A stretch of DNA of 64,000 bases, taken from contig JAHLWY010000277.1 in NCBI GenBank assembly GCA_020002185.1, positions 62,001-126,000 on the forward strand, given 5' to 3'. The notes beneath the pieces are model-generated. The model was not told the origin of the DNA. It saw nothing but the letters and a program-made list of their open reading frames with translations, and did no database searches. Shown here piece after piece: positions 10,360 through 22,904 of this stretch. The position numbers and the translations under genes are program-made. How positions within the stretch are numbered: position 1 is the first letter of the stretch; every line of letters begins with the position of its first letter. The stretch is from Paraescarpia echinospica (taxonomy: Eukaryota > Annelida > Polychaeta > Sabellida > Siboglinidae).

Positions 10360-12417
10360 GTTATTACATACAGGAAATACAGACATATTGACACCTGCAC
10401 ATTCAAGAAAGACATACACAATCTGTACCTGACCTACCGCTAGGTGAAGTTGTTGGGCAGTACAACAGTGTCCTAGCAACACTCCTGGACGAGCACGCGC
10501 CAGCCCAACAACGCAGTGCGGTTATACGACCACAACCAGCTTGGTATAATGCAGATATCATGGAGGCCAAGAGGGTTCGCAGGAAAGCAGAGAGAAAGTA
10601 TCAGGAAACCGGACTTGTGGTGCACCTGCAGATATACAGGGATAAACGGCGTGAATTGGCCAGGCTAATAAACAACGCCAAGAAACAGCACTTCACTGAA
10701 CGTTTGATTGACGCGCAGTTTGATCCCAAATGTGTCTTCAAGGTCATTGATCGGCTGAGGCATCGCAACACTCCGAGCATCCTCCCACTTACAAGATTTG
10801 CATACTTCTTCACACACAAGATCACTAAGATACGCAATGACTTGTCACAGGTGCGAGATCACCAGCTAGATTTATATGAACTGGTTTCACGTGATGAGAA
10901 TATCACCTGCAATTTGTCAGAATTCACGCCTGCCTCAGAAACTGAGATCAGAAAATTGGTCGTACAATCTCCTTTAAAATCATGCGTCTTAGATCCACTT
11001 CCGACGTGGCTTTTGAAAGACAACCTCGATGAATTGTTGCAGATGCTGATTCAAATTGTAAACCGTTCCATGTCATCTGGGATTTGATCTGACTCTTTGA
11101 ATAAGACATTGGTGACCCTTATGCTGAAAAAGAACAATCTTGATTTCGAGCTACTGAAGACCTTCCGACCAGTGTCGAATATATCATTCATCTCCAGGCT
11201 GATAGAATGTACAGTGGCATGTCGACTCAACACCTACATGTCTGAACGCGGATTACACGAGTGCAATGCACGGATTGCATCGATCAGTGACGATGTGCTC
11301 GGCGCCATAGACAGCAACATATGTGCTCCCCAAGTGCTACTCGACATGTCCGCAGCGTTCGATACAGTGGACCATTCAGTGCTCCTCTTCAGATTGCATA
11401 CTAGTCTGGGCACCTATGGGATAGCCCTCTCGTGGTTCAGGTCGTACCTAACCAACAGAACGCAGTCAGTCCTCATACAGGAGGCATCATCCAACTGTCA
11501 GCGTCTGGACTTTGAAGTACCCCATGCCTCTGTACTGGGGCCTGTACTGTTTCTGTCTACACCCTACCGCTGGGGAATATAATGCATCGACACAATATTG
11601 AGTTTCACCTGTACGCAAATGACAGCCAACTGCTGCTCACCTTTTAACCCCGCATCTTCCCAATCAGCGATTGACGCTATGGAGCGGTGCATCGCCGATG
11701 TCAATATCTGGATGGCTTGCAACTTCCTAAAACTGGATGACAACAAAACGGAGTTTGTTGTGGTTGGAACTAACGGGCAGCTCGCCAAAGCAGCCGTGAC
11801 AGACATCTCCATTGGGGAGAACATTATCCCGGCAATATTGAAAGCGAGGAATATTGGTGCAATTATTGACTCAAACTATTAACTGCAGGCGCATGTAAAC
11901 ATGGTGTGTCGGTCAACTTACTACCATCTCCGGAGCATCGGGAAGATCCGAAAATATCTGGATGTGAGTACGGCCCAGATAGCCACCCACGCCCTCGTCA
12001 CTGGACTATTTGAATGGATTACTGCATGGCCACCCCGCATGGCAGCTGGCCAAGTTACAACGAGTGCAGAACACAGCCGCGCGCATTGTTCCCCGTGTTC
12101 CTAGACGATCTCACATCACGCCAGTCCTTCGCGCACTACATTGGCTGCCTGTGAGTTATCGTGTACAATTCAAATTGCTCACACTGACCTACAAGGCAAT
12201 CCACGACGAAGGCCCATCCTATATCAAAGACATGCTGGTGCAACACAATCCGAGAAGATCACTTCGGTCTGAGAGCAGGTTGCTGCTGGCTGTGCCCATG
12301 TCAATGACGCAACTGGGGGACAGGGCCTTCTCTGGCTGCATGGACCCACACTGTGGAACAACATACCCCTATCCATTTGTCAGGCTCCATCGACGGATAT
12401 ATTCAAAAGACAGTTAA
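10360..12417 (+). pseudogene. LINE reverse transcriptase (L2/CR1-like)
   Basis: After an RT-upstream region (DKRRELARLINNAKKQHF) come FRPVSNISFISRLIE, VLLDMSAAFDTVDHSVLL (first catalytic Asp present), and RSYLTNRTQSV. The YxDD box is mutated to YANDSQLL near 11,612. The C-terminal region typical of the clade (LHWLPVSYRVQFKLLTLTYK) ends at about 12,417. A TGA near 11,087 and a frameshift near 11,580 break the frame. The second catalytic aspartate is lost, so this copy cannot reverse transcribe. Confidence 0.88.
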
Positions 12418-12704
12418 AGACTTACTTGTTTTGTAAAGCTTTTTAGTACAGTTTTAATTATTTATGACATTTTATATAAAACACATGTATTGTTCATAGG
12501 TAGTTCTGTATGTGTTTATTTTAGAGTTACTTTATTTATATATACTTTATTTACTTATTGATATATCTTATACATATACTGTAGTTTTAATTTTCCATAG
12601 TTTGTTGTATATAGATATATACTAATGTTTTTGTTTTGAGGTTTTCTAATGTGTATTTGTATGTATCGCTTCAATGAATTTGTAAAGCGCTTTTAAGCAG
12701 TTTA
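12418..12704 (+). other. 3' UTR of the L2/CR1-like LINE
   Basis: AT-rich non-coding sequence ending GTAAAGCGCTTTTAAGCAG, a typical 3' end of this LINE clade. It resumes at 14,370 with GGCTGAAAAGGGCGC. Confidence 0.75.
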
Positions 12705-12710
12705 GGCTGA

Positions 12711-14369
12711 CAAACGAGGAACAAGACACGAGGTGGATTGAACACTTCCGAGAAGTACTAAATCAACCAACACCAACCACACTCTTCAACTTCGAACAGG
12801 AACCAAACATAAAAGAGCTTGATGTCATCACCAATGACATCACCAGGGCAGAAGTTTCCAAAGCCATCGATAGCCTCAAGAACAACAAGGCAGCGGGCCT
12901 AGATGAAGTATCGGCCGAACTATTGAAACATGGCAAGGACGGGGTTGTAGACGAGTTAACCTACTTGTTCAATCTGATCTGGTCTGAGGAGGAAGTTCCT
13001 GATGATTAGAGACGAGGAGTGATCGTGACGTTACCAAAGAAGGGGTGCCTGAGCGATTGCAATAACTGGCGAGGAATAACATTGATGTCAGTACCTGGAA
13101 AAGTGTTCTGCAGTGTGATCCTAAACCGGCTGAAGACAGCAGTTGACCAACACCTCCGGGAGGAACAAGCTGGTTTTCGAAGAGGAAGGTCATGCTGTGA
13201 GCAGATCTTCACATTGCGAAACATCATCGAACAAAGCAGAGAGTTCCAGATACCTCTTTTAGTCAATTTCATTGACTTTAAGAAGGCTTTCGACAGTGTC
13301 CACAGAAATTCGCTGTGGCAAATCTTGAAGCTATACGGCATACCAAGCAAATATATAGACATTTTCAAATCGCTATACCGAAACACCAACTGCTGCATCA
13401 AGACCAACGATGGCTACACAGACATGTTCGATATAGAGACAGGTGTACGTCAAGGTTGCATCCTGTCCCCTTTCCTCTTTGTTGTTGTTATCGACTTCAT
13501 CATGAGGAAAACGATGAAAGATCCGAACTTTGGTGTTAAATGGATAAATAATAGGTTGACAGACCTTGACTTTGGCGATGATATTGCACTGCTCAGCCAC
13601 ACGCCGGAGATCCTACAAGAGATTACCAATAATTTAAACAAAAATGGAGAGATGGTCGGATTACGAATCAGCTATGGGAAGACAAAAACATTGTCAGCTG
13701 GTGATGGATCTGACCCCCACATTGTGATCGGTCAGGAAGAGTTGCAATGCGTCGAGAACTTCCCTTACCTTGGAAGCTACATCTCTAGGAAAGGCGACGC
13801 GGAAGTAGATGTACGAGCGAGGATAGGCAAGGCATCAGCAGTGTTCCAAAGACTACGTCCAATATGGTCCAGTAACACCATCAGAAAGGACATAAAACTA
13901 CGTCTTTACATGTCAATCGTAATACCAACAGCGATATATGCCTGTGAAACATGGAAGAATACGGCGAGGATATCAAAAAAACTAGACGTACTTCATCGAC
14001 GATGTCTCCGGTTCATACTGGGCATATCGTGGAGAGAACACACCACAAATGAAGAAGTGATGAGGAGGGCAGGTCGGGACAGTCTGCATCACATAGTTAA
14101 GTCTCGACGACGAAGACTAGCGGGACATATCCTACGCCTACCAAGAGAGAGAGAACAGCACATGTAGCAATGGAATGGGTGCCTGAAGGTGGAAATAGAA
14201 GGAGAGGAAGGCCGACTAAGACCTGGCGCAAGACGTTTAAAGAAGATCTGGCAGAGATGGAAATCACCTGGAATGAGGCCAAAGAAATTGCGAAAGACCG
14301 TAGTAGATGGAAAAAGCTCTTCGCCCGATGTCCCGAAAGGAACAGGAAGAACTAAGTCTAAGTAAGTAA
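12711..14369 (+). mobile_element. 5'-truncated RTE-like LINE inserted in the 3' UTR
   Basis: The insert is flanked by GGCTGA on both sides (12,705-12,710 and 14,370-14,375) and ends in short TAAG units, as RTE-clade elements often do. Only the RT part and C-terminal region remain. Clade assignment rests on remembered similarity and could be a neighbouring clade. Confidence 0.82.
12714..14355 (+). pseudogene. RTE-like reverse transcriptase, nearly intact core
   Basis: A 382-codon open stretch (13,019-14,167) contains NNWRGITLMSVPGKVF, EEQAGFRRGRSCCEQIF, LVNFIDFKKAFDSVHR, GVRQGCILSPFLF and the catalytic box as DLDFGDDIALL, so both aspartate motifs are present. Upstream, a TAG at about 13,007 breaks the frame after EEEVPDD. 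Downstream, a frameshift near 14,163 precedes the C-terminal GGNRRRGRPTKTWRKTF and DRSRWKKLFARCP region. This is the least decayed RT in the window, but it lacks an endonuclease. Confidence 0.88.
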
Positions 14370-14399
14370 GGCTGAAAAGGGCGCTATATAAATATGCAT

Positions 14400-14610
14400 A
14401 TATTATTATTATTATTATGTTTGTATGTATGTACGTATATAATATTATGTATGTATTAGATACATGCGTACGTACGTACGTTTACACGTATACATGCATA
14501 CATACATGCATACATACATAAATTCATACATACGTTCGTACGTTCGTACGTACGTACGTGCGTGCGTGCGTGCGTGCGTGCGTGCGTACATACATACATA
14601 CGGATAAAAG
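14400..14610. repeat. LINE TTA tail and tetranucleotide microsatellites
   Basis: TTA repeats are followed by runs of TATG, TACG, CATA, TACG and TGCG units. The successive register changes look like one expanding tetranucleotide array. Confidence 0.9.
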
Positions 14611-14639
14611 CATCAAACTTTTTCCACAGCTTCCTTAGG

Positions 14640-14872
14640 TTGTTAGACTTAACTCGTTAGCTTTAACTCTTTGATCGGAATCAGCAATTATTCTGGGTGG
14701 GTCCATTATATGTCACCTCCATCGAACAAAATCTGCCTTTTTTAGTATATAGATACAATCATGGTAACGTCACCAAACCTTTAGTACCTTAAACTTTTTG
14801 ATCGGAGTCAGAACAATGTTTGGGTGGGTCCATTATTTTTCAATCCTTGTCAACCAAAATCAAGTTTACCAT
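14640..14872. repeat. Left block of an inverted repeat pair
   Basis: Two tandem units of roughly 130 bp each contain TTGATCGGA(A/G)TCAG and GGGTGGGTCCATTAT. The same motifs appear inverted in four units at 16,960-17,460, so this may be one end of an element spanning about 14.6-17.5 kb. Confidence 0.6.
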
Positions 14873-14874
14873 AA

Positions 14875-15700
14875 ATAATCATTTAAACTGGCAGAGTCAC
14901 ACAAACGAAATAGCAATAAAATAACTAAAACAATAAGAATTATAAATAAACAACACTCTTGGTCACTTCAAACATTATATATTATCTATTATTTTAGATT
15001 TCTCCCTCATATTAATTGTGGTATCCTCGTATGTGGGTCATCAGGCACATCAAACTTTCAAATTACATAAAAAAGCTATGCGAATAATATCCCTAAATAA
15101 ATACAATGCTCCCACAAGTCCTATTTATACAACACTTCAATTCCTAAACTTAGATGACATTTATAGACTCCAACAACTAAAATTCTACTACAAATTAATT
15201 AACAATCAGTTACCCGAATATTTCAAAGTTATTCCTTGCACACACAACTATGTCATTCATCAACACAACACACGTAACCAAAATGATCTGCGTATGCCTA
15301 GAGTCAAACATGAATTTGCAAAAAAATGCATCATATATCGCGTAATTGAGACAGTTAATAATACACCTGACGTTATTATTCAGAACATTTATACACACAG
15401 TCTACATAGCTTCTCAAGTGACATCAAAAATTACTTTATTTTAAATTATGAATTATGCTGTTATATCCATAATTGCTGTATTTGTAATTCTTAAAGCGAT
15501 GATTATAATTTACTACTCTAATTATACTATGTACATGTTGTTATTTTTTACATTGTGGGGTGGCTCCCGCGCTAGCGACAATATATGTCTTTACGGGAGT
15601 CTCCCCGACCTTACATATTATTCATATTACCAATGTATTAATGTATACATAATGTGTATGTGGACAAGATCAAATAAATTGAATCTTGATTCTTGTCTGC
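14875..15700 (+). mobile_element. LINE 3' end fragment (family shared with 19,682-22,900)
   Basis: The coding part 15,018-15,494 (blocks LKFYYKLINNQLPEYF, HNYVIHQHNTRN, NTPDVIIQNIYTH) and the 3' UTR (GGGGTGGCTCCCGCGC, CAAATAAATTGAATC) match the minus-strand copy at 19,682-20,422. It is severely 5'-truncated. Both end in a TTGAATC-like tail. Confidence 0.85.
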
Positions 15701-15721
15701 CAAACATTGCCCAAGAATACT

Positions 15722-16900
15722 GACGTCGTATTGCACCTCGTCTAAACCGTAGAAACTGACAAGGACGTCGATTTATATTTTCACAGAGCATGACAGATGT
15801 CGTTACCATTACAATGAATAAAGTTATTGCCTGACCCAAAGGCTATCCAAATGTAATCAGACTGAGTAGCTCGTGCTTCTTAATTATCGGAAGCAGAAGA
15901 ACACCCTTCTCCACAGTGCGTATCTAATGTGAGTTGGTCCCCTTTCCAAAACAGTCTACGCCTGGACCAGCAGTGGCGAGTCAGTCTCCTCAAGGTCACA
16001 CTGTAGCATATCATAGTTGTACCTATTGACAACCACTGAGGTTTCTGGTGTGGCAAACATTTCCTTTCAACCGGAGTACTGGAGATTTGGTGAAGAGAAA
16101 TTCAAATAGCTCATGTTTCTTGGTGACGTACATCGCGATGGAAGTATATCCAATTTATTAGCACCGTGTTGTCCTTGGTTACCTTCATCCAAGTCTCTTT
16201 ATCTTTTGGGTTATTTGATGCTGCTGGGCAGGTTCGTATCCCAGACAATCCCAACACTGTTGGAGTTAACTAAATGCTTCCTGATGTGAGGAATTACAAC
16301 AGTGTCTGCACTCATCAAACGTGGTGATGTTGGTTGCGGAAAGGAGATGGGAAAGACCGGGGTACAGATGAGTTTCTTGTCAGAAAAATGCCCACAAGTA
16401 TTTTAAAGGTTCTTTGCTGCAAGACGATCCATATAACCGAGAGAAGAAGGTCAATCAAATCTTCTGTATTTAAATGTTTCCCGCCTGCTTGGTTTTAGTG
16501 GCGTAGAACATTTGCAGATGGCTCTTCTTTAATGGGACATAGATTGAATGCGTGATGTCAACGATCACCGATTTATCAATGTTATTGTACTAATTTTTGC
16601 CCATGCTTCGATTGCACGGGCGATGTTTACCGCAAAGAAGCTTCCCTCGTGATACTGGCTTTCCTCAACTTCGGGAAGGTACTCTTTCTCAAACTCTGAT
16701 AATTCGGGCCCATAGACGCAAAATTCAAGGAAAAATACGGTGTTTTTTCTGGTTTGTCACATTTCCCATGAAACATTCAGTAAAGCGGCACTTATTTCTG
16801 TGGGGGTGAACAATGGAACCTCAAATTTATACTGACACCGATCAAAAAGTGAAAAGTCATCATTGAAGGAACAACAAAATGTTGTGTTTTAAATTTTGAC
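15722..16900 (-). other. Unrecognised, possibly degraded minus-strand coding DNA
   Basis: The minus strand gives short protein-like stretches in shifting frames, for example FATPETSVVVNRYNYDML near 16,000-16,060 and ELSEFEKEYLPEVEESQY near 16,630-16,710. I do not recognise a family. Lying between inverted blocks, it could be the decayed gene of the enclosing element; that is an inference. Confidence 0.35.
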
Positions 16901-16959
16901 GGCTTTTCCCTTATCCCTTGAAATAATTAAACAACGACATATATATCGGTTAAATGGGG

Positions 16960-17460
16960 GGGGGGAATGTATGGACCCACATAACATGTGGTGACGCCAA
17001 TAACAAGATATCTCTGTAACATATGTCATGGGAAAGTGTAATAAAAGGCATAGGGCTAAGGGTTCAGTGGGGGATGAGAAATTATGGACCCATACAAAAT
17101 ATATGTTAATTCGTACGAAATAATAAAATCGTGTTTTCTTCTAAGAATGCAGTAAATCAAGTTGGTGCTTTTATTCGGTAAGCCCCATGTAATGCATCAA
17201 AAAATGTAGTAAAAAGGTATATTTAGGTCCTGTTACGGATAAAAAATTATGGACCCATCCAAACAATTTGTTACCTCCAATCAAAACGTGAAATATTGTT
17301 GTTTAATTAAGAACACCAAATATTTGGTGCTTTTATCCGGTCTGTACGTACCACATCCCCTGCAAAAATATAGTAATATGGCTTATTCAAAGGGGAGCGA
17401 ACACTTATGGACCCACCTAAAAAAATTGCTGACTCCGATTAAAAAGTTAAATCTTATTGT
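16960..17460. repeat. Right block of the inverted repeat pair
   Basis: Four irregular units each hold ATGGACCCA followed by a (C/T)TCCGATTAAAAAGT-like segment. They are the reverse complement of the units at 14,640-14,872. Confidence 0.6.
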
Positions 17461-17577
17461 TCAATGATGAAAAATATATTTACGCATGCTTAAATACACA
17501 CATACATTCATATATACAAACACAACGGTGTTTACGAATAAAATTATATTCATGGACAGGCATTCTTCCACACATAT

Positions 17578-17628
17578 ATGCATATATACATATATAATTG
17601 CATGCACACATACATTATAGTACACACA

Positions 17629-17670
<42 letters not shown>

Positions 17671-17671
17671 T

Positions 17672-17716
<45 letters not shown>
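17578..17716. repeat. CA/TA microsatellite
   Basis: A CATATA segment is followed by a long CA run and then a TA run. The reading frames through it are artefacts. Confidence 0.95.
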
Positions 17717-17718
<2 letters not shown>

Positions 17719-17739
17719 CAAAAACAGCTACTGGTGCTA

Positions 17740-18690
17740 ATGAAAAAGTTACACTTCACGTTCAGTAACATTTGACTTGTAATCCAACGTCACTGACACA
17801 TCATCTCATGCCGAGCCCCCCGTGAAAATTTACATAATTATTAAGGTATATTGTCACATTTCCATGCTTTAACCTGGCAAAAAAAGTGCCCTTTACTTAA
17901 TAAATCGAACTAAAATGGATGACCTCATAACAGTCCTCGCATTGGTATGGCTGAACGAGACAAAACATTTTACTGACTGACAACTCATAAAATACAATGA
18001 ATGCGCACTTCGGATTTTCATGTATGGCACAGGCCCCGACGTGTAAATATATAGTCAGATTCATACAACCATTCCGTGTAGTCAGAGCAGTGGCTCCACG
18101 CTGTGTACAACTGTCAACCACATTAAACACGTTGAGAAACGTGTGGCGCCCATAGCGGCGTCTACCTAAACCACATTGCGGAAGTATGTTCGTCTTTTTA
18201 TTTGGGTGTCACTAAAAGTCATGGCTTATATGTTGCAAAACTGTGTCTCTAAACTTATAACAACATATCTCACTGCATGCATCATTTGGACATCTTTTCC
18301 AGGTAAGTGGAAATATATAAATCAAAACAGCCTGGATGCGTTTAAAAGCAACATCCAGACTTTGCACTACCCCATGTTTTAGACGTTAACAAGTTCTTCT
18401 GCACGTATTTCTGTTTATTCACACAATAATTTGTGTTCTTATATATTGTACTCTAAAAACAAAACAAAATTTTCCTGTTCGCCTGCCATGCCACGGCACC
18501 GCCTGTATCCTCAGCATGTTGAGGCTAGGCGTGTATTGGAAGAAGAAGATATTGCCAATGGCATTTTATTGGCATTATTCATTGTTGACACATTAGAATT
18601 CAGCGATAGACCTGGCACTGGCAGTTGTGTATATATACAGGTGTATATATATACCTGAGATCAAGACTCAGAGTAGCATACATCCATGTA
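17740..18690. other. No recognisable gene
   Basis: A short open stretch at 18,480-18,640 encodes MPRHRLYPQHVEARRVLEE-like sequence without a family I recognise. The rest is AT-rich non-coding sequence. Confidence 0.4.
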
Positions 18691-18699
18691 AATAATATA

Positions 18700-19681
18700 C
18701 ATCTAACAGAAACATACACCTGGCAGTATCATACACCTGACATTCACATACAACTGACAGTATTATAATTATAACCTACAGCTGACAGTAACAAACACCT
18801 GGTCGTAACACACAATTGACAATAACATAGGAGAGAGAGTAACTTAACCTACACAGTGACACACACCTCACAGTGACATATACTTCATGGTGACATATAC
18901 CTCACAATGATATACACCTCACATTGACACACACATACCTCACAGTGACAAACACCCCACAGTGACACACACCTCTCAGTGACACACCTCATAGTGACAC
19001 ACACCTCACAGTGGCACATACCTCATTGTGTCACAATAATCGCAGTGATATACAACTCACATGCTGTGACACACACCCCACACTGATACACACCTCTCAG
19101 TGACACGCACCTCACAGTGGCACATACCTCATGGTGTCACACTCCTCGCAGTGATATACACCTCACAGTGACACAAACATACCTCACAGTGACAAACACC
19201 CCACACTGACACACACCTCACAGTGGCACATACCTCATGGTGTCACACTCCTCGCAGTGATATACACCTCACAGTGACACACACATACCACACAGTGACA
19301 AACACCCAACACTGACACACACCTCTCAGTGACATGCACCTCACAGTGACACACACCTCACATTGACGTACACCTCACAGTGACACATGGTCCTCACATA
19401 CTGTGATGCACACCTCTCAATGACACACACCTCACAGTGTGAAAAACACACCTCACAGTGACATACACCTCACAGTGACACATACCTCACAGTTACACAC
19501 ACCTCACAGTGACGTACACCTCACAGTGACACATACCTCACAGTGACACACACCTCACAGTGACATACACCTCACAGTGACACACACCTCACAGTGACAC
19601 ACACCTCATAGTGACACACACCTCACAGTTACATATACCTCACAGTGACACACACCTCACAGTAACACACTCCTCACAGTG
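18700..19681. repeat. 17-bp satellite, left part
   Basis: Tandem copies of CACCTCACAGTGACACA occur with frequent point changes (CAT/CAC, CTC/CCC). Homogeneity rises to the right, toward the LINE insertion. Confidence 0.95.
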
Positions 19682-19888
19682 ATTCAAGATTCAATTTATT
19701 TGATCTTGTCCACATATACATTTTATATATTAATACATTGGTAATATAAATAATACGTAAAGTTGGGGAGACTCCCGTTAACACATACAGGCAATTTATA
19801 TTGTCGCTAGCACGGGAGCCACCCCACAAATGTAAACAATAACAACATGTACATAGTATGATCAGAGTATTAAATTATAGTCATTGCT

Positions 19889-20422
19889 TTAAGAATTACA
19901 AATACAGCAATTATGGATATAACAGCATAATTCATAATTTAAAATAAAGTAATTTTTGATGTCACTTGAGAAACTATGTAGACTGTGTGTATAAATGTTC
20001 TGAATGATAACGTCAGGTGTATTATTAACTGTCTCAGCTATGCGATATCCAATACATTTTTTTGCAAATTCATGTTTGACTCTAGGCATACGCAGATCAT
20101 TGTGTTTATGTGTGTTATGTTGATGAATGACATAGTTGTGTGTGCAAGGAATAACTTTAAAATATTCGGGTAACTGATTATTAATTAATTTGCAGTAGAA
20201 TTTTAGTTGCTGGAGTCTATAAATGTCTTCCAACTTTAGTAACTGAAATGTGTTATAAACAGGACTTGTGTGAACATTGTATTTACTTAGGGATATTATT
20301 TGCCTAATATATAATGTTTGAAGTGCTAAAAAGTGTTTAAGTTTATTTAGAATTCCCATTGTTTTAGTTATTTTATTTGCTATTTTGTTTGTGTGACTCT
20401 GCCAGTTTAAATGGTTATTCAT
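19889..20422 (-). pseudogene. LINE C-terminal domain
   Basis: This is a 177-codon frame with NNHLNWQSHTNKIANK at the start and NTPDVIIQNIYTH near the end. It is nearly collinear with 14,880-15,494 on the plus strand, which lacks part of the middle. The role of this C-terminal region after RT in such LINEs is not known to me. Confidence 0.8.
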
Positions 20423-20935
20423 AGTAATGCCTAAAAAGTTGAAATCATTTACACCTTTAATGTTTGTCCCATCTATTTATAATAGAGGGTACTCTAGTTT
20501 ATTTTGATGTATATGAAAAAAATCATCAGTTTAGTTTTTTGGGTATTTAGTCAAAATGTATTTGCTTTCAACCAATTGCAAATGTTTGTGAGTTCTTTGT
20601 TAATATTTTCACTTTGCATTTGGCCTTCTGAAACTTTAAATAATCTTAGTGTATTAGTAAGGTTAGTGTAATCTGCAGAAGTTACGAATTTAAAAAGGTC
20701 AGTCGAAAATGTTATGCCATTGATGTATGTAATAAACAAGAGTGGTCATAAACTTGAACCTTGTGGAACGCCAGTGGTGATAAAAAAAATTTTAGACTTA
20801 AAATTTTCAATTTCTACATATTGGTTACGATTATATAAATAACTCTTACAACGATCAAATGCAGTATCATTTAATCCATTTTATTTTAACTTATGTAGCA
20901 ATATATTCTAATCAATTGTTTCAAACGCTTTTGAT

Positions 20936-21936
20936 CAGGGTTGAACAGTTTTAACCGCCCAGTTTTAACCACCCGGTTTTAACCACCCAGTTTTAACCTG
21001 GTTGAAACCTGGTTAAAACCGGGCTAATTTTCCCATGAAAAGTGGTCAAAACTTGGTCAAAACCTAATTTAGTGATAATTGTGTGATATCTTGAGGTATC
21101 ATTGCTTGTTGTATTCAAACCAAGCTCATGCAAAAAGAAGACCGTAATTTTCAGCAATACGTGTAAACATGTCAGAGTGGTAATCAATGTAAAGCAAAAA
21201 GACTGAAAAGTATTTCATGGTCCATGCTTTGTTGTTGGTCCTGTTTTATTCTTTAAATTAACTAATTGATTTTGTGTTTTCAAAAGATAGCCTATCTATG
21301 TTCTCATGATTGATGACTACAGATACATGGAACATTTACCCTTACAATATTCTTATATAATTTTTAATTAACTAGTTTTATTTACATTAAGTGGTAATTA
21401 AAGACATTGCGAAAATTGACACCAGACAACATATTCGAATTCAGCATAGCCAGGCCATTTCCGTAGATTTAGGGCCAGGCCGCTGTCTATGTGAATTATT
21501 CAAGAACACGGCCACCTTTTTCTCTGCCAAAATAGTTTCTAGAATATTTGTGCATGTAAAGAACTTTGTAACTGGTGAATACTTTACAATAATTAATAAG
21601 TGTTATACACATGCTTTTATTTATAAAGCATGTGTGTCTATTCAGTTTCAGTTGTGCAAAAACAAGGACTGCTTCAGAGTAATTGCATGACAATTCAGCA
21701 TTGATGTTTCATAATCTCCAGCTATGCTTGTTTTAAGCAAGTAGATATTTATATTCTATCACTAGGTAAAATTAGTGTATGAGCTAAATATAAGCTAGGA
21801 GAAGTTTGGTTTATTTTGGATTAGTTTTATACTTTTTAATAGTATTAATAGGTTTTGGCCGGTTTTGACTGGTTTTAACCTGGTTTTAACCGCTAAGCAG
21901 ACAAAACAGGTTTTGACCGGCTAGTGTGCAACCCTG
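20936..21936. mobile_element. Non-autonomous hAT element
   Basis: The ends are CAGGGTTG[A/C]AC, a hAT-type terminus, matching at 10 of 11 positions. The 8-bp flanks CTTTTGAT and TTTTTGAT differ at one base and fit the hAT 8-bp duplication. Subterminal arrays of GGTTTTAACC-like units lie at both ends. No transposase is encoded in its 1001 bp. Confidence 0.88.
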
Positions 21937-22223
21937 TTTTTGATAAATCAAGGTATAAATTAATTGGCTTAGCCGATGTATCAAGCTGTTGCATAATTCT
22001 ATCCATAAAGTTCGAGTGTCGCAAATTCAGTAGAATGTTTCTTTCTAAAACCGTATTGGCTATTACAGTATATTGTATAACATCTTGGAATGGAAATTGT
22101 TGTGTATTTGATCAAACATTATTCAAGAAATTTTGAAATAGCTCACAAGATTTAAATTGGACGATAATTGTAAAGTTTAGAATGATCACCTTTTTTGAAA
22201 AGGGGAATATTTTTAGCAATTTT

Positions 22224-22676
22224 TTATTTGTATGGAATTATATAAATCATTATGGATTGATTGATAATTAGGGTGACTGCTTTGCTAATATCATGTTTTA
22301 GTAATTTTAATATTTTTATTGATATACCATCTATTCCACAACTTGATTTTGGAGGTAAGCGATCAATTATGCTGACAGTAGTATCTACTTCAATTGGTTG
22401 AAAACTGAAGGTGTGAAGTGTTGGGTTTTTCAAGTAATCTTTATAGGATTTACCATCAGTTGTAGTTAATTTAGAGGCTAGAGTTGTAAAAAACGAGTGA
22501 AATTTATTTGTAATAATGCATTTGTCGCTTACAATTTCTCCGTACACTTTGAACCAATCCTGAAATTGTTCTTTCTTTGGGTTTTTCTGAATAATTTCTT
22601 TAATTAAGCACCACATATTTTTAATATCATGTTTATGCTTTTCAATACTGGACTGATAATGCATTTGCTTAGCCAA
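22224..22676 (-). pseudogene. LINE RT N-terminal part
   Basis: The region before and at the start of the RT fold reads FHSFFTTLASKL, then PPKSSCGIDGISIKILK, equivalent to the KS.G.D.I common to LINE RTs. It is followed on the minus strand by the hAT-interrupted remainder. Confidence 0.75.
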
Positions 22677-22904
22677 TCCTATGTTTCTTTTAAGAATTAT
22701 TATAAGTATGCAAATTAGTTTTGGGTTTACAGTATTGAGCCATAATTACCGGAGTCTGTTTTATTCTTGCATACAATTTGTTTCTAAATTTAACTGATCT
22801 AATAATGCTCTGAGTAATCCAAGGTGTTTTCTTATATTTACATTTATTAATTTTTATTATTTTAGTAAGCAAAATCTTTTCCATAGATTTAACAAGATTT
22901 AACA

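Larger units (their letters stand above)
6575..14418 (+). mobile_element. L2/CR1-like LINE, split by two later insertions
   Basis: An apurinic-type endonuclease lies at 6690-7445 and a reverse transcriptase at 10,360-12,417. The 3' end reads GGCGCTATATAAATATGC followed by a TTA microsatellite tail at 14,400-14,418. The interruption at 7486-10,353 has an exact AAG duplication. Removing the insert and one AAG restores an in-frame Leu-Lys-Lys-Thr stretch, which shows that both halves belong to one element. The 3' UTR is broken again at 12,711-14,369. The 5' limit is unclear because the gypsy element sits at this side. Confidence 0.85.
19682..22900 (-). mobile_element. LINE with RT remnants, interrupted by a hAT element
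   Basis: The 3' end is at 19,682 (tail TTGAATC on the minus strand). Leftward-reading remnants run from an RT-upstream block (KKTPWITQSIIRSVKFRNKL near 22,780) through the RT start (22,224-22,676, SSCGIDGISIKIL) and a mutated catalytic box (near 20,670, SADYTN where FADDTN is expected), then the C-terminal domain (19,889-20,422). The hAT insert at 20,936-21,936 splits it. Many frameshifts and stops show it is dead. Confidence 0.82.

Noticed and set aside
17461..17775. Open frames through the CA/TA microsatellite
   Set aside because: They encode only YIYI, CVCV or THTH dipeptides on both strands; this is a simple-repeat artefact.
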